A stretch of DNA of 64,000 bases from Haloarcula pelagica (GTDB lineage Archaea; Halobacteriota; Halobacteria; Halobacteriales; Haloarculaceae). A program made the translations under genes and the position numbers. Where the stretch lies: NCBI RefSeq assembly GCF_030127105.1, contig NZ_CP126161.1:558001-622000 (forward strand). The letters are read 5' to 3'. The notes below the pieces were generated by a model, which saw only the letters and a program-made list of their open reading frames with translations, did not search any database and was not told the DNA's origin. This document shows, in pieces, positions 8,937 to 17,940 of the stretch (the first letter of the stretch is position 1; each line of letters begins with the position of its first letter).

Positions 8937-11618
8937 ATGACTCAGCTCCCACACACCCTCCCCACACCCGACCGAGACACGCTCCGGCGCCTCGGCGTCG
9001 TCCTCGTCGTCGCCGTCGCCGTCGTCGGGCTCGGTCTTCCCGGCGTCGCCGCCGGCCAGACCGAGCAACCCCCCGACGAGGCGACACCCGTCGAGGACCC
9101 CGGGAACGTGGACCCCCGCGGAGACGAGCCGCGAGAGCGGGAGCCACCCGGCGTCGCGTTCGTCGACGACGACGGCCAGGAGCGGACGACGGTCAACACG
9201 AACGGGAGCACCACCGACGCACGGCTGTCGATCACGACACGACAGCCCAACACGGCGGTGGCGGTCAGGTCCGACCGACTCACCGCGTCGCAGTTGTTCC
9301 GGATCTTCGCCGGACAGTCGCCGTCCGGCGTGGCCCGGGACGCGGTCCCGGGTGAACTCGACGACGCGACGACGGTCAACGGCGTCGCGATGTTCGCCAA
9401 CCGCGTCGACGGTTCCGACGAGCGAATCGTCATCGTCAACGCGACGGCCTACGACGGCTCTGAGGTCACGTTCGAGGAGACGAGCGCGGCCAACTACACC
9501 TTCGAGTTCACCGCGATCGATCGCCCGGACGGACTGGCCGACAGCGCGAGCATCGCCGTGGTGGAGGAACCCGCCTCCGCGACCTTCGGGCGCCCGCTGT
9601 ACGAGACGACCGCCGGCGACCTCACGACAGTGACGGTGTCGTTCGAGGACACCGACGCCGGCTACGTCATGATCGGGGGCGACGAACGGACCGGCGGCTC
9701 GGGGCTCCGGAACTACCTCGACGTGCTGTACGTCGAGGACGGCACGACGTTCACGATCAACACCCGGCTGGTCGGGACCGACGTGCCCTCCGAGGCCGCC
9801 TACTACCCCGAAAGCGGGACCGTCGTCAGCTACGCCCACAAGTACGGCCCGGCAACCGACCCCCAGAACACCGACGAGTTCCGGAACCTCTCGTTCGAGA
9901 CGGCCAGCGGGAGGGAGGTCGCCGGCACCCTCGCCGAGTTCCGCGCCCACGTCGGGATCGGCGACCTCCCGCGGCCCCTCCAGCCCGCCCGGTACCGACT
10001 CGTCGCCGGTGCCGGCGGGGATATCGTCGTCAGAGACGACGGCATCCCGGACTTCCGGACCTCGCTGGCGCGGTCGAACGTCCGCCTGACCCAGCCCGAG
10101 ATGGGGACCGCGCGGACCTACGTCGCGCCGAGCCAGAACGCCGACGAGGTGGCCGGGACGAGCACACTTCCGGACGGCGCCGTCGAGGCCTCGACCGTCG
10201 CGGTGGGTGATCGCCTCGTGATAGCGTTCGGCGGGAACGGGACGCTGGGGGCGCTGGCTCACGTCGCCGGCGACCCGGACACCGCCACCGACGCGAACCT
10301 CTCGCACCTCCGCGGACTCCGCCGGCTCCGGGAGGGGGTCAACCTCACGATCACCGAGGTCAACCCCGAGGTGAACACGGAGCCCAATCGGGTCGAGTTG
10401 GGGACCGCCGCACCGCAGGACGCGGTGTTGCTGACCGAGACCGATCCCGACGGGAACCGGGTCGACCGGTTCTACCTCGTCGTCGACACACGCCACCGCC
10501 GGCCGTTCCGTGACCCGCCCGAACCTGGCGATCGGTTCCGGGTCGAGTTTACCCACGAACTGCCGCCCGGCGAGCGCTACCGCTTCGTCGACACCATTCC
10601 CGGGGCGCAACCGCCGCCGTTCGACCCGGCGAACGAGCCCGCCGAGGACGGGACCGAACACTTCCCGTACGCCACCGAGGAGCGGACGGCGACGACGACG
10701 TTCACCTTCCGGGAGCCACAGGTCCGGTACGAACAGGTGAGCAGACAGGGTCGGCTCGTGCTGGAGCCGAACGCCGGCACGCAGCTCTCGGGGACGACGA
10801 ACCTCGCGCCCGGGACGCCCTACTGGATCAGGGTCCTCGCCGGCCAGCAAGAGCCAGCCCGGACGATCTCGGTCACGCAGGGGACCGTCGGTACCAACGG
10901 GAGCTTCGGCACGACCGTCGACCTGGCGACCCTGGACGCGGGCGAGACGATCGACGTGGAGTTCTACACGACAAAGCCCACCGCTCCCCAGGCAGAACAG
11001 CGCCTCCTCGACGATCGCCGGGGCGTGACCGTCAGGAACGGCTCCGCGCCGGCCGACTTCGAGATCACGAGCATGACGACCGAGGCGACGGTCACCGAGG
11101 GCGAGTCACTGTCGGGGCTGACCGCGACGATCCGGAACAACGGGAGCGTCGAGGGACGCCAGAACGTGACCCTGACCATCGAGAACGAGACGGTCGCCGG
11201 CCAGGTCGAACTCCTCCGGGTCGACGAGTCGGTGACGTACACCTACGAGACGGTGTTCCCGGACCGCGAGCCCGGCACCTACAACGTGACACTGGCGACC
11301 GGAACCGACAGCGCGACCGGGGCCTTGCTGATCGAAGAACAGACGCCGACCGCGACGCCGGCGGCCGAGGCGACCGCGACACCAACGCCGACGCCGACAC
11401 CGGCGAGCACACAGGGCGACGCTGGGACTGCAACGCCGACGCCCGCCCCCGGGACGACAGAACCACCGGAAAGCCCGACGAACGGCAGCGAGACGCCGTC
11501 GGGCGACTCGTCGGAGAGCGCGCTCCCGGTGCCGCCGCTTGGCCCACAGCGGGCGCGGGACGCGCTGGGCGCGACGGTGATCGTCGGCGGGGCCTACCTC
11601 GTCGACTACTTCCTCTAG
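8937..11618 (+). CDS. large secreted surface glycoprotein (BGTF/DUF7827-like)
   Basis: The 893-residue protein has an N-terminal signal-anchor (about residues 18-40), a long acidic beta-rich ectodomain, and a CARDB-like domain (about 730-820, starting FEITSMTTEATV). A Thr-Pro-rich linker (TATPTPTPTP, about 825-860) and a C-terminal hydrophobic stretch follow. More than ten N-x-S/T sequons are present, consistent with N-glycosylation. The layout resembles haloarchaeal surface proteins annotated as BGTF-surface-domain or DUF7827 proteins, a match from memory rather than search. No PGF-CTERM tripeptide is visible, so anchoring is probably by the C-terminal helix. The last four bases overlap the convergent fbp gene. 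Confidence 0.75.
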   Translation: MTQLPHTLPTPDRDTLRRLGVVLVVAVAVVGLGLPGVAAGQTEQPPDEATPVEDPGNVDPRGDEPREREPPGVAFVDDDGQERTTVNTNGSTTDARLSITTRQPNTAVAVRSDRLTASQLFRIFAGQSPSGVARDAVPGELDDATTVNGVAMFANRVDGSDERIVIVNATAYDGSEVTFEETSAANYTFEFTAIDRPDGLADSASIAVVEEPASATFGRPLYETTAGDLTTVTVSFEDTDAGYVMIGGDERTGGSGLRNYLDVLYVEDGTTFTINTRLVGTDVPSEAAYYPESGTVVSYAHKYGPATDPQNTDEFRNLSFETASGREVAGTLAEFRAHVGIGDLPRPLQPARYRLVAGAGGDIVVRDDGIPDFRTSLARSNVRLTQPEMGTARTYVAPSQNADEVAGTSTLPDGAVEASTVAVGDRLVIAFGGNGTLGALAHVAGDPDTATDANLSHLRGLRRLREGVNLTITEVNPEVNTEPNRVELGTAAPQDAVLLTETDPDGNRVDRFYLVVDTRHRRPFRDPPEPGDRFRVEFTHELPPGERYRFVDTIPGAQPPPFDPANEPAEDGTEHFPYATEERTATTTFTFREPQVRYEQVSRQGRLVLEPNAGTQLSGTTNLAPGTPYWIRVLAGQQEPARTISVTQGTVGTNGSFGTTVDLATLDAGETIDVEFYTTKPTAPQAEQRLLDDRRGVTVRNGSAPADFEITSMTTEATVTEGESLSGLTATIRNNGSVEGRQNVTLTIENETVAGQVELLRVDESVTYTYETVFPDREPGTYNVTLATGTDSATGALLIEEQTPTATPAAEATATPTPTPTPASTQGDAGTATPTPAPGTTEPPESPTNGSETPSGDSSESALPVPPLGPQRARDALGATVIVGGAYLVDYFL

Positions 11619-12487
11619 AGACTGGCTTCGAGCCGGTCGATCAGGTCGGCGTTGCCGAGATACAGCGGCGTTCGCTCGTGGAGGTCGTCGGGATTCGTCT
11701 CCAGCAGCGACCCGTTCCCGTTCGAGGAGCGCCCGCCGGCGGTCTCGACGACGTACGCCATCGGCTGTCCCTCGAACTGGAGCCGGAGTTTTCCCTCCGG
11801 CCGGGACTGCAGTGCGGGGTACGAGAACAGCCCGCCATAGGAGAGGACCTGGTTGATGTCGGCGATCATCGCGCCGCCGTAGCGGAGTTTCAGTTCGCGG
11901 CGGATCTCCTCGGCGAACCCTTCGAAGGAGTCCGTCCAGGAGTCGACACCGCCGCCGAAGCCAAAGACCGTCGGCTCGCCGGGGACGGTCACGTCGTCGT
12001 CGATGAGCCGGTAGTCGTCCTCCTCGGCGATGTACTCACGGACGCGACCGTTCCGGGCGACGACCATCGAGGTGACCGGCCCGTAGATGACGAACCCGGC
12101 CGCCAGCAGGTACTTCCCGTGGGTCGGCGGCTGCTCGCTGTAGATCCCGAAGATGGTGCCCATCCCGCTGTTGGGTTCGAGGTTCGAGGAGCCATCGAGC
12201 GGGTCCATGGCGACGTGGAGGCGACCGTCGGCCGTCGCGAGTTCGTCCCGTTCCTCGCTGGCGTAGGTGGCGATGCCGTCGATCCCGAGCAGCCGTTGCT
12301 CGAACAGTTCGTCGGCCCGCACGTCGGCAGCCAGTTGCGTGTCGCCGCTGGGGTTGACGCCCCCGGCCTGTTCACGGTGTGTCGCGATCGCAGTCCGCAC
12401 CGCGGGCGCGGTGTCGGCGATGGTCTCGATGGTCTCGGTGACGGTGCTGTCGGTCGCTGCGGTCGCGCTGTCGAGTGACTTGCTCAT
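11615..12487 (-). CDS. fbp: class I fructose-1,6-bisphosphatase
   Basis: This gluconeogenic enzyme hydrolyses fructose 1,6-bisphosphate to fructose 6-phosphate. The DPLDGSSN motif (residues 95-102) supplies metal and substrate ligands, and ASEER (about 76-80) matches the upstream metal-binding region. YGGAMIADINQVL and the C-terminal NPDDLHERTPLYLG segment also match family I enzymes. At 290 residues it fits the archaeal class I type. ATG 12487 is chosen although the frame stays open to 12610; the likely TATA (minus-strand ACTTAACCCC near 12588-12597) lies inside that extension, arguing against it. Confidence 0.92.
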   Translation of the reverse strand: MSKSLDSATAATDSTVTETIETIADTAPAVRTAIATHREQAGGVNPSGDTQLAADVRADELFEQRLLGIDGIATYASEERDELATADGRLHVAMDPLDGSSNLEPNSGMGTIFGIYSEQPPTHGKYLLAAGFVIYGPVTSMVVARNGRVREYIAEEDDYRLIDDDVTVPGEPTVFGFGGGVDSWTDSFEGFAEEIRRELKLRYGGAMIADINQVLSYGGLFSYPALQSRPEGKLRLQFEGQPMAYVVETAGGRSSNGNGSLLETNPDDLHERTPLYLGNADLIDRLEASL

Positions 12488-12717
12488 TGGTTCGAAGACG
12501 GTAAACGGCAGTCGCAGGGTAGTCGGATGGGTCGTCCGGGCGAGACGGCGTCGGCGGAACGCATCGAGTGATACCTCTCTCGGAGGGGTTAAGTATCTTA
12601 TCTCTGACATTTACTACGCTTCGAGTGAATCGTTCGGTTTCGGCCGTAGAACGCCTTCAGAGTCGTGTGAACTTCTACCAGAGCGAGTAAAGAATTTACG
12701 TACCACTATTTCGATAC

Positions 12718-13002
12718 TTAGTCGCCGAGCTGTGCGCTCATCCAGTCGTACTGCTCCTGGAGCCGTCGCCGCCCGGCCTCGGTCAGTGAGTACTTGTCCG
12801 TGATGCCCTCGGTCCGGTGGGTGACGAAGCCGGCGTCTTCGAGCGCGGTGAGTGCGCCGTAGAAACTCTGTGGTTCGATGCGCGTGTCGTACCGGGATTC
12901 GAGACGGGTCTTGAGCCGCTGGCCGCCGAGTTCGCCGTCCTCGGCGCCGGCCAGCAGGACACACATGTCCCGTCGCCGGCCGCTCTGGAGCCACTTTGAC
13001 AT
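12718..13002 (-). CDS. PadR-family transcriptional regulator
   Basis: The 94-residue protein is a single winged-helix domain. MCVLLAGAEDGELGGQRLKTRLE and SFYGALTALEDAGFVTHRTE match the recognition helix and wing of PadR regulators, and YSLTEAGRRRLQ is the characteristic post-wing segment. It lacks the C-terminal dimerisation helices of long PadR proteins, as expected for the small subfamily. The target is unknown. An imperfect AT-rich inverted repeat (GTAAA-gaa-TTTAC, 12687-12699) lies just past its stop and could act in termination or as an operator for fbp, which is transcribed next on the same strand. Confidence 0.82.
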   Translation of the reverse strand: MSKWLQSGRRRDMCVLLAGAEDGELGGQRLKTRLESRYDTRIEPQSFYGALTALEDAGFVTHRTEGITDKYSLTEAGRRRLQEQYDWMSAQLGD

Positions 13003-13113
13003 ACAGGGACAGACGCGAGGCGGGGTTTCGGCTCTTTCGACTGGGACGATCGGCTACCGTCGGCCGTGTACGCAACCGGTAGGTTCGACTGTCTGCAGTC
13101 CAACCCCCGTGTG

Positions 13114-13389
13114 ATGACCGAGACCGAAGCGGTCGCGGACGGGATCACGGCGACGTACCGCGAGACGGAGACCGAGCGGCTGCTGACCTTCGAGCGTGAC
13201 GGACGGACCGCCGCCATCGCCCAGAACGTCGAGGGGTACGCGATGCTGAAGGTCCGGCCCTCGGCCGACGGCGACGAACTGGAGCGGTACTACGGGTTCG
13301 ACATGGCGCTGGACCACGCCGCCGAACTGCTCGACACCGATCCCCACTCCCTGCCGGTCCCCGAGGCCGCACGCGACATGGGGATGTGA
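13114..13389 (+). CDS. small conserved haloarchaeal protein (DUF7111-like)
   Basis: This 91-residue soluble acidic protein has an alternating-strand pattern (GITATYRETETERLLTFERD, TAAIAQNVEGYAML) and a C-terminal helix. I know similar proteins only as an uncharacterised haloarchaeal family, probably DUF7111, from memory. It lies 46 bp upstream of the methylmalonyl-CoA mutase small subunit on the same strand. Cotranscription is possible, but a role in that pathway is not supported by any motif. The ATG at 13114 is preferred over an upstream GTG because family-like sequence starts there. Confidence 0.6.
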   Translation: MTETEAVADGITATYRETETERLLTFERDGRTAAIAQNVEGYAMLKVRPSADGDELERYYGFDMALDHAAELLDTDPHSLPVPEAARDMGM

Positions 13390-13435
13390 GCGGCCGGGGC
13401 AAAGAGTGAAACCGCGTGACGTGGTAGGAGCCCAC

Positions 13436-13858
13436 ATGAGCGTCGAGCAGGAACACGCGGAGCGAACGATCCGGTGTCTGGTGGCGAAAGTGGGACTCGA
13501 CGGCCACGACCGGGGCGCCCACGTCATCTCCCGGGCGCTGCGTGACGCCGGCTTCGAGGTGATCTACTCCGGACTCCACCGCTCGCCCGAGGAAGTCGTC
13601 CAGGCAGCGGTCCAGGAGGACGTTGATGTCGTCGGGATCTCGATCCTCTCGGGCGCGCACAACACACTCGTCCCGAAGATCCTCGACGGGCTCAAGCAGT
13701 ACGACGCCTTCGACGACCGGCTGATCCTGGTGGGGGGTATCGTCCCCGACGACGACGAGGCAGAGTTACGCGAGCAGGGGGTCGACGAGATCTTCGGCCC
13801 CGGTGCCTCGATGGACGAGATGATCGCCTACATCCGCGAACACGCGCCCGAGCGATGA
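13436..13858 (+). CDS. mcmA2: methylmalonyl-CoA mutase, cobalamin-binding (small) subunit
   Basis: The 140-residue protein is the stand-alone B12-binding domain of methylmalonyl-CoA mutase, which interconverts methylmalonyl-CoA and succinyl-CoA. The VGLDGHDRGAH motif contains the His that replaces the lower axial ligand of cobalamin, and GISILSGAHNTL plus LVGGIVPDDD complete the binding site. In archaea the catalytic large subunit is usually a separate gene; none is in this window. The stop overlaps the meaB start (ATGA), so the two products are made together. Confidence 0.93.
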   Translation: MSVEQEHAERTIRCLVAKVGLDGHDRGAHVISRALRDAGFEVIYSGLHRSPEEVVQAAVQEDVDVVGISILSGAHNTLVPKILDGLKQYDAFDDRLILVGGIVPDDDEAELREQGVDEIFGPGASMDEMIAYIREHAPER

Positions 13859-14910
13859 GCGAACTGGTCTCGGACGTACTCGCGGGCAAACACAGCGCCC
13901 TTGCCCGCGTCATCACCAACATCGAGAACCGTGCGCCGGGCTACCGGGAACAGGTCTCGGCGCTCCATCGCCACGCCGGCGACGCGGACGTGATCGGCGT
14001 CACCGGCAGCCCCGGCGCCGGCAAGTCCACCCTCGTGGACAAGGTGGCGGCGGCCTACCGCGAGCAGGGTCTCACCGTCGGCGTCATCGCGATCGATCCG
14101 TCCTCACCCTTTACCGGCGGCGCGGTGCTTGGCGACCGCATCCGGATGGCCTCGAACGCCGGCGATATGGACGTGTTCTTCCGCTCGATGTCGGCCCGCG
14201 GCTCGCTGGGCGGGCTCTCGACGGCGACGACCGACGCCGTCACCGCCCTGGACGCCTTCGGGAAGGACAAGATCGTCGTGGAGACGGTCGGCGCCGGCCA
14301 AAACGAGGTCGACATCGTCCGGACTGCCGACACCGTCGCCGTGTTGGTCCCGCCGGGCAGCGGCGACGACGTGCAGATGCTCAAGGCCGGTATCCTGGAG
14401 ATCGGCGACGTGTTCGTCGTCAACAAGGCCGACCTGGACGGGGCCGACAGGACCGTCCAGCAGCTAAAAGAGATGCTCCAGGGCCGCAGCGGCCGGCCCG
14501 ACACCGGCCACCACGGGACCATCTCGGGGACGCCCGGCGACGGTGAGACCCGTTCGGCTGACCGAACGGGCGAGACGGGCGACTGGGACCCGCCGATCGT
14601 CGAGACGGTCGCGAACCGCGGCGACGGCGTCGAGGCGTTCCTCGACGCGCTCGCGTCCCACGCCGACTATCTCGATCGGAGCGGTCGGCACGAGCACCAG
14701 GCCCGCGAGCGGTACGCCGCGGAGATCCGGACGCTGCTGCGTGAGGACGCCAACGGCTTGCTGTCGGCCGAACTCGACCGTCGGGGTGGTCTGGACGGCT
14801 TCGTCGACGACGTGGTCGACCGCGAGACCGACCCCTACAGCGTCGTCGACGAGTTGCTGGCGCCGCTGCGGGACTGCCTCGCCGAGGACCGAGAGTCCCA
14901 CCACGGTTAA
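13855..14910 (+). CDS. meaB: methylmalonyl-CoA mutase-associated GTPase (G-protein chaperone)
   Basis: MeaB protects and reactivates methylmalonyl-CoA mutase by gating cobalamin loading through GTP hydrolysis. The Walker [10 protein letters not shown] is at residues 51-59, DPSSP at about 82-86, and VNKADLDG provides the guanine-specificity NKxD. The 351-residue length exceeds bacterial MeaB because of an approximately 40-residue polar insert near residues 205-245. This insert is encoded by a stretch containing a perfect inverted repeat at 14549-14570. The gene overlaps mcmA2 by four bases. Confidence 0.92.
   Translation: MSELVSDVLAGKHSALARVITNIENRAPGYREQVSALHRHAGDADVIGVTGSPGAGKSTLVDKVAAAYREQGLTVGVIAIDPSSPFTGGAVLGDRIRMASNAGDMDVFFRSMSARGSLGGLSTATTDAVTALDAFGKDKIVVETVGAGQNEVDIVRTADTVAVLVPPGSGDDVQMLKAGILEIGDVFVVNKADLDGADRTVQQLKEMLQGRSGRPDTGHHGTISGTPGDGETRSADRTGETGDWDPPIVETVANRGDGVEAFLDALASHADYLDRSGRHEHQARERYAAEIRTLLREDANGLLSAELDRRGGLDGFVDDVVDRETDPYSVVDELLAPLRDCLAEDRESHHG
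14549..14570. repeat. perfect 9-bp inverted repeat inside meaB
   Basis: CCCGTTCGG (14549-14557) and CCGAACGGG (14562-14570) are exact reverse complements around a 4-nt loop. They sit in the part of meaB that codes for a non-conserved polar insert. This could be a small insertion remnant tolerated in the loop, an mRNA hairpin, or chance. Confidence 0.85.
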
Positions 14911-14936
14911 GCCGGTTCCGGCCCTCGTCTCGACGT

Positions 14937-15875
14937 ATGAAACTCCGAAAGGCCCTGGGTGTGGCCGCCGGGACCGTCGGCGCGACCGCGCTCGCGAACC
15001 GTCTCCTCCGGTCCCGTGCCGCCGAGTTCGAACCGTTCCTCGACGGAACCCAGCGGAGCTACCGCTGGCGTGGCTTCGACATCGCCTACACGGAGGCCGG
15101 TGACCCCGACGACCCCGACCTGGTCCTCCTCCACGGCATCAACGCCGCGGGCAGCAGCCACGAGTTCCACACAGTGTTCGACCGGCTGGCCGAAGAGTAC
15201 CACGTCCTCGCCCCGGATCTGCCCGGGTTCGGACACTCCGATCGGCCGCCGCTGCTGTACTCGGCGTCGCTGTTGACGACGTTCGTCCGGGATTTCGTCG
15301 CGGACAACACCGCAGACGCGACCGTGGTCGCCTCCTCGCTGACCGGTTCCTACGCCGCGGCCGCCGCCCGCGAGGTCGCGGTCGAGGAACTGGTGTTGGT
15401 CTGTCCGACCGACACCTCGATGGGCGACCGCAACGTCTGGCTGCGCTCGCTGCTTCGCTCGCCGCTCGTGGGCCAGGCGATATACAACCTCATCGTCTCC
15501 AAACCATCGATCAGACACTTCCACGAGGACCACGGCTACTACGACATGGACAACCTCACCGAGGCGGTCGTCGACTACGAGTGGACTTCGGGCCACCAGC
15601 CCGGAGCCCGGTTCGCTCCGGCGTCGTTCGTCTCGGGCTTTCTGGACCCCGAGGAGGACCTGGGCGACGTGCTCGCCGAACTCGACGTGCCCGTGACGCT
15701 CGTCTGGGGAGCCGACGCGGACATCACGCCGCTGTCGGAAGGCCGGGAACTGGCCGACCGGGCGGACGCGAAACTCGTCTCGATCGACCAGTCGCTGTTG
15801 CTCCCACACGTCGAACACCCGGCGGAGTTCGTCGGCATCGTCCGCGGACAGACGACGATCCCGGTCGAGGAGTAA
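14937..15875 (+). CDS. alpha/beta-hydrolase-fold protein with altered nucleophile elbow
   Basis: The 312-residue protein has the [13 protein letters not shown] oxyanion region (about residues 61-73), [14 protein letters not shown], and a C-terminal [12 protein letters not shown] acid strand and LPHVEHP histidine, all typical of alpha/beta hydrolases. The nucleophile elbow reads ASSLTGS instead of the usual Gly-x-Ser-x-Gly: the serine is kept but both flanking glycines are replaced. Activity is therefore uncertain. An N-terminal hydrophobic helix ([14 protein letters not shown]) suggests membrane attachment. It starts 26 bp after meaB, so cotranscription is likely. Substrate is unknown. Confidence 0.8.
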   Translation: MKLRKALGVAAGTVGATALANRLLRSRAAEFEPFLDGTQRSYRWRGFDIAYTEAGDPDDPDLVLLHGINAAGSSHEFHTVFDRLAEEYHVLAPDLPGFGHSDRPPLLYSASLLTTFVRDFVADNTADATVVASSLTGSYAAAAAREVAVEELVLVCPTDTSMGDRNVWLRSLLRSPLVGQAIYNLIVSKPSIRHFHEDHGYYDMDNLTEAVVDYEWTSGHQPGARFAPASFVSGFLDPEEDLGDVLAELDVPVTLVWGADADITPLSEGRELADRADAKLVSIDQSLLLPHVEHPAEFVGIVRGQTTIPVEE

Positions 15876-15879
15876 CCGC

Positions 15880-16266
15880 TCAGCGCGGGCTGAAGACAAC
15901 CAATCGGTCCCCGGTGGTCACTCGCTCGCCGACCTCGATGCCGACCATCGTCCCGATCTCGACAGCCTCGGGGTCGACGCCGCGGACGATCCCGGTGATC
16001 GAGACCGGGCCGAAGTCCGCGATCGCGGTCACGTAGGGGGCGTCGTCCTCGAACTGCGGCGTCGGGACCGTGATCGTCGTGTGCGTGACGACTTCGCCGG
16101 CGTCGGGAAGCGGTTTCTCGGCGAGCTCTCGGGAGCCACAGGTCGGGCAGACCCGCCGGGGTGGCAGCCAGCCGTGGCCGTTCGCACACTCGGCGTAGTG
16201 ACCCTCCCCGTCAGCGATCGCGTCGAGCCAGGCGTCGTACTGCCCGTCGGGGGCCTGGTCCGTCAT
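15880..16266 (-). CDS. Zn-ribbon OB-fold (DUF35) acyl-CoA-binding protein
   Basis: The 128-residue protein joins a zinc ribbon (a Cys near residue 27 and CPTC about 40-43) to an OB-fold (VVTHTTITVPT to LVVFSPR). DUF35 proteins are partners of thiolase-like enzymes and help channel acyl-CoA between active sites, as shown for archaeal thiolase/HMG-CoA synthase complexes. It overlaps the thiolase stop by four bases (ATGA), confirming joint expression. The visible pairing supports a shared acyl-CoA reaction, but the particular substrate is not evident. Confidence 0.88.
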   Translation of the reverse strand: MTDQAPDGQYDAWLDAIADGEGHYAECANGHGWLPPRRVCPTCGSRELAEKPLPDAGEVVTHTTITVPTPQFEDDAPYVTAIADFGPVSITGIVRGVDPEAVEIGTMVGIEVGERVTTGDRLVVFSPR

Positions 16267-17429
16267 TCCGCCACCTCCAGAACGTGGACCGTCGTAGACG
16301 CGACCGTCCCCCCGGCGTTGTGTGCGACGCCGACCGTCCCGTCGGTGACGGCGTCGGCCCGCGGATGGGACCCGTCCAGCAGCCAGGTGATCGTCGCCAG
16401 CTGCGCGACCCCGGTCGCGCCGACCGGGTGGCCCTTGGCCTTCAGCCCGCCCGAGAGGTTCACGGGCATCTCACCGTGGCGATCCGTCTCGCCGTTCGTC
16501 GCGGCGGCGATCCCCTCGCCGCGCTCGTACAGGCCCAGCGACTCGATAGCCAGCACTTCGGCGATCGTGAAGCAGTCGTGGACTTCCGCTACGTCCACGT
16601 CGTCGGCACCGACGCCGGCGTCGGCGTAGGCCTCCGCTGCTGCCTTGTCGGCGGCGGGCGTCTGTGCGAGGTGTGGACGGTCGTGCAACGCGAGGTTGTC
16701 CCCGCCCTGGCCGGTGCCGGTGACGGCGATGGGCGCGTCGAGGTCGTGGGCCTCGGCGTAGGACTCGCTTGTCAGCACCGCCGCGGCGGCCCCGTCGGTG
16801 ATCGGGCAGGAGTCGTACAGCCCCAGCGGGCTGGCGATCGTCGGCGCCTCCAGGGCGTCCTCGACGGTGATCTCCTTCTGGATCTGGGCGTGGTCGTTGA
16901 CCAGCGCGTGCTCGTGGTTCTTCACCGCGATGTGAGCGAGGTCCTCGTGGGACCCGCCGTACTGGTCGAAGTACGAACGGGCCATCAGCGCGTACGCACC
17001 GGGGAAGGTCATCCCCGCCCGGACCTCGTAGAGGTCGTCTGCGGCGATCGCGAGCGCGTCTGTCGCCGCTGCCGTCCCGATGTTCGTCATCCGCTCGGCG
17101 CCGCCGACGACGATCACGTCGGCTTCGCCGTTCCGGAGCGCCTGGACCGCCCCCCGGACGGCCGCGCCCGCAGAAGCACAGGCGGCCTCGAACCGCGTGG
17201 CCGGCGCGTCCAGCCCGATCGCCTCGGCCATCAACGGCCCCTGGTGACCCTGGTGTTCGGCCAGTTCGCCCATGAAGTTGCCGTAGTAGAGGCTATCGAC
17301 ATCGTCGGGATCGACGCCGGAGTCGTCGAGCGCTTCCAGGCCCGCCTCGGCGAACAGATCGCGGCCGGTCCGTTCGGGGTGTTTCCCGAACTTCGTGACA
17401 CCGGCCCCGGCTACGCGTGGGTCTGACAT
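16263..17429 (-). CDS. thiolase-family protein (acetyl-CoA acyltransferase, SCP-x type)
   Basis: This 388-residue thiolase has the nucleophilic Cys84 in FEAACASAGAAV, and GGLKAKGHPVGATGVAQ with the catalytic His. The C-terminal HNAGGT lacks the second Cys of biosynthetic bacterial thiolases, as in SCP-x and other archaeal thiolases that work with DUF35 partners. It probably condenses or cleaves acyl-CoA in the cytosol, in lipid breakdown or isoprenoid supply. It heads a two-gene operon with the DUF35 gene. The leader contains a TATA-like TTTAACTA (minus strand, near 17450) preceded by an inverted repeat. Confidence 0.9.
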   Translation of the reverse strand: MSDPRVAGAGVTKFGKHPERTGRDLFAEAGLEALDDSGVDPDDVDSLYYGNFMGELAEHQGHQGPLMAEAIGLDAPATRFEAACASAGAAVRGAVQALRNGEADVIVVGGAERMTNIGTAAATDALAIAADDLYEVRAGMTFPGAYALMARSYFDQYGGSHEDLAHIAVKNHEHALVNDHAQIQKEITVEDALEAPTIASPLGLYDSCPITDGAAAAVLTSESYAEAHDLDAPIAVTGTGQGGDNLALHDRPHLAQTPAADKAAAEAYADAGVGADDVDVAEVHDCFTIAEVLAIESLGLYERGEGIAAATNGETDRHGEMPVNLSGGLKAKGHPVGATGVAQLATITWLLDGSHPRADAVTDGTVGVAHNAGGTVASTTVHVLEVAE

Positions 17430-17472
17430 TATCTATCAGTGTGTACCGAGTAGTTAAATGCCTGCCGCATAT

Positions 17473-17487
17473 GTGACCACATGTCAC
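17473..17487. promoter_or_regulatory. candidate operator upstream of the thiolase operon
   Basis: GTGAC (17473-17477) and GTCAC (17483-17487) form an inverted repeat with a 5-nt spacer. It lies just upstream of the thiolase TATA-like element, where an activator or repressor could act. The rest of the 231-bp gap to 17660 contains an AT-rich stretch at 17537-17545 and a possible 25-codon frame, but no convincing gene. Confidence 0.35.
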
Positions 17488-17660
17488 GAAAATAGCGTGT
17501 CGAGACCGCAGTACGGCAGTTGATTATCCAGTGAGCATATATTTTCCCACGTAGGATCTATGGCCTTCGTGGGTATCGATAGACGGCGGGATTCCGGCAT
17601 CGATGCGTCGCTGCCCGAACGGGATGCGAAGGACTGACACGCGATCGGGATAGCGAGGAG

Positions 17661-17858
17661 TCAGTCGACGATCTCGGCGACCCGACGAGGCTCACCGGAG
17701 AGTGCCGGATCGGACTCGACGATCTGTAACACCTCGTGGTCGGTCACGTCCGGATAGGACTTCTGGGTCGCGTCCTCGATCAGGGACTTCTCCAGGCGGA
17801 ACTCCGTCCCCTCAAAGACAACGTCGACACCCTGCTCGTCGAACGAGAGAACAGTCAT
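17661..17858 (-). CDS. small conserved haloarchaeal protein (DUF5800-like)
   Basis: The 65-residue soluble protein reads MTVLSFDEQGVDVVFEGTEF followed by an acidic helix and a C-terminal VLQIVESDPALSGEP segment. I recognise it as the haloarchaeal family annotated DUF5800, from memory. No catalytic motif is present. A TATA-like CTTTTATCC (minus strand, about 17880-17888) stands about 26 nt ahead of the ATG, predicting a leaderless transcript and fixing the start. It is divergent from the small membrane protein gene on the other side. Confidence 0.68.
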   Translation of the reverse strand: MTVLSFDEQGVDVVFEGTEFRLEKSLIEDATQKSYPDVTDHEVLQIVESDPALSGEPRRVAEIVD

Positions 17859-17940
17859 GGACAGCGGTACGGGCGGCACGGATAAAAGCGTAGCTTCTCG
17901 ACCCCACAAGACGGTTACTCCCGGCGCCGCAGCGGTAGCC

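Noticed and set aside
8931-10850. 639-codon minus-strand frame opposite the surface glycoprotein
   Set aside because: The plus strand encodes a signal sequence, sequons and CARDB-like domain; the minus frame is an arginine/valine-rich shadow.
11340-11470. tandem repeat or CRISPR-like array of ACGCCGACACC-type units
   Set aside because: It is the codon pattern of the Thr/Pro-rich linker in the surface glycoprotein, with no spacers.
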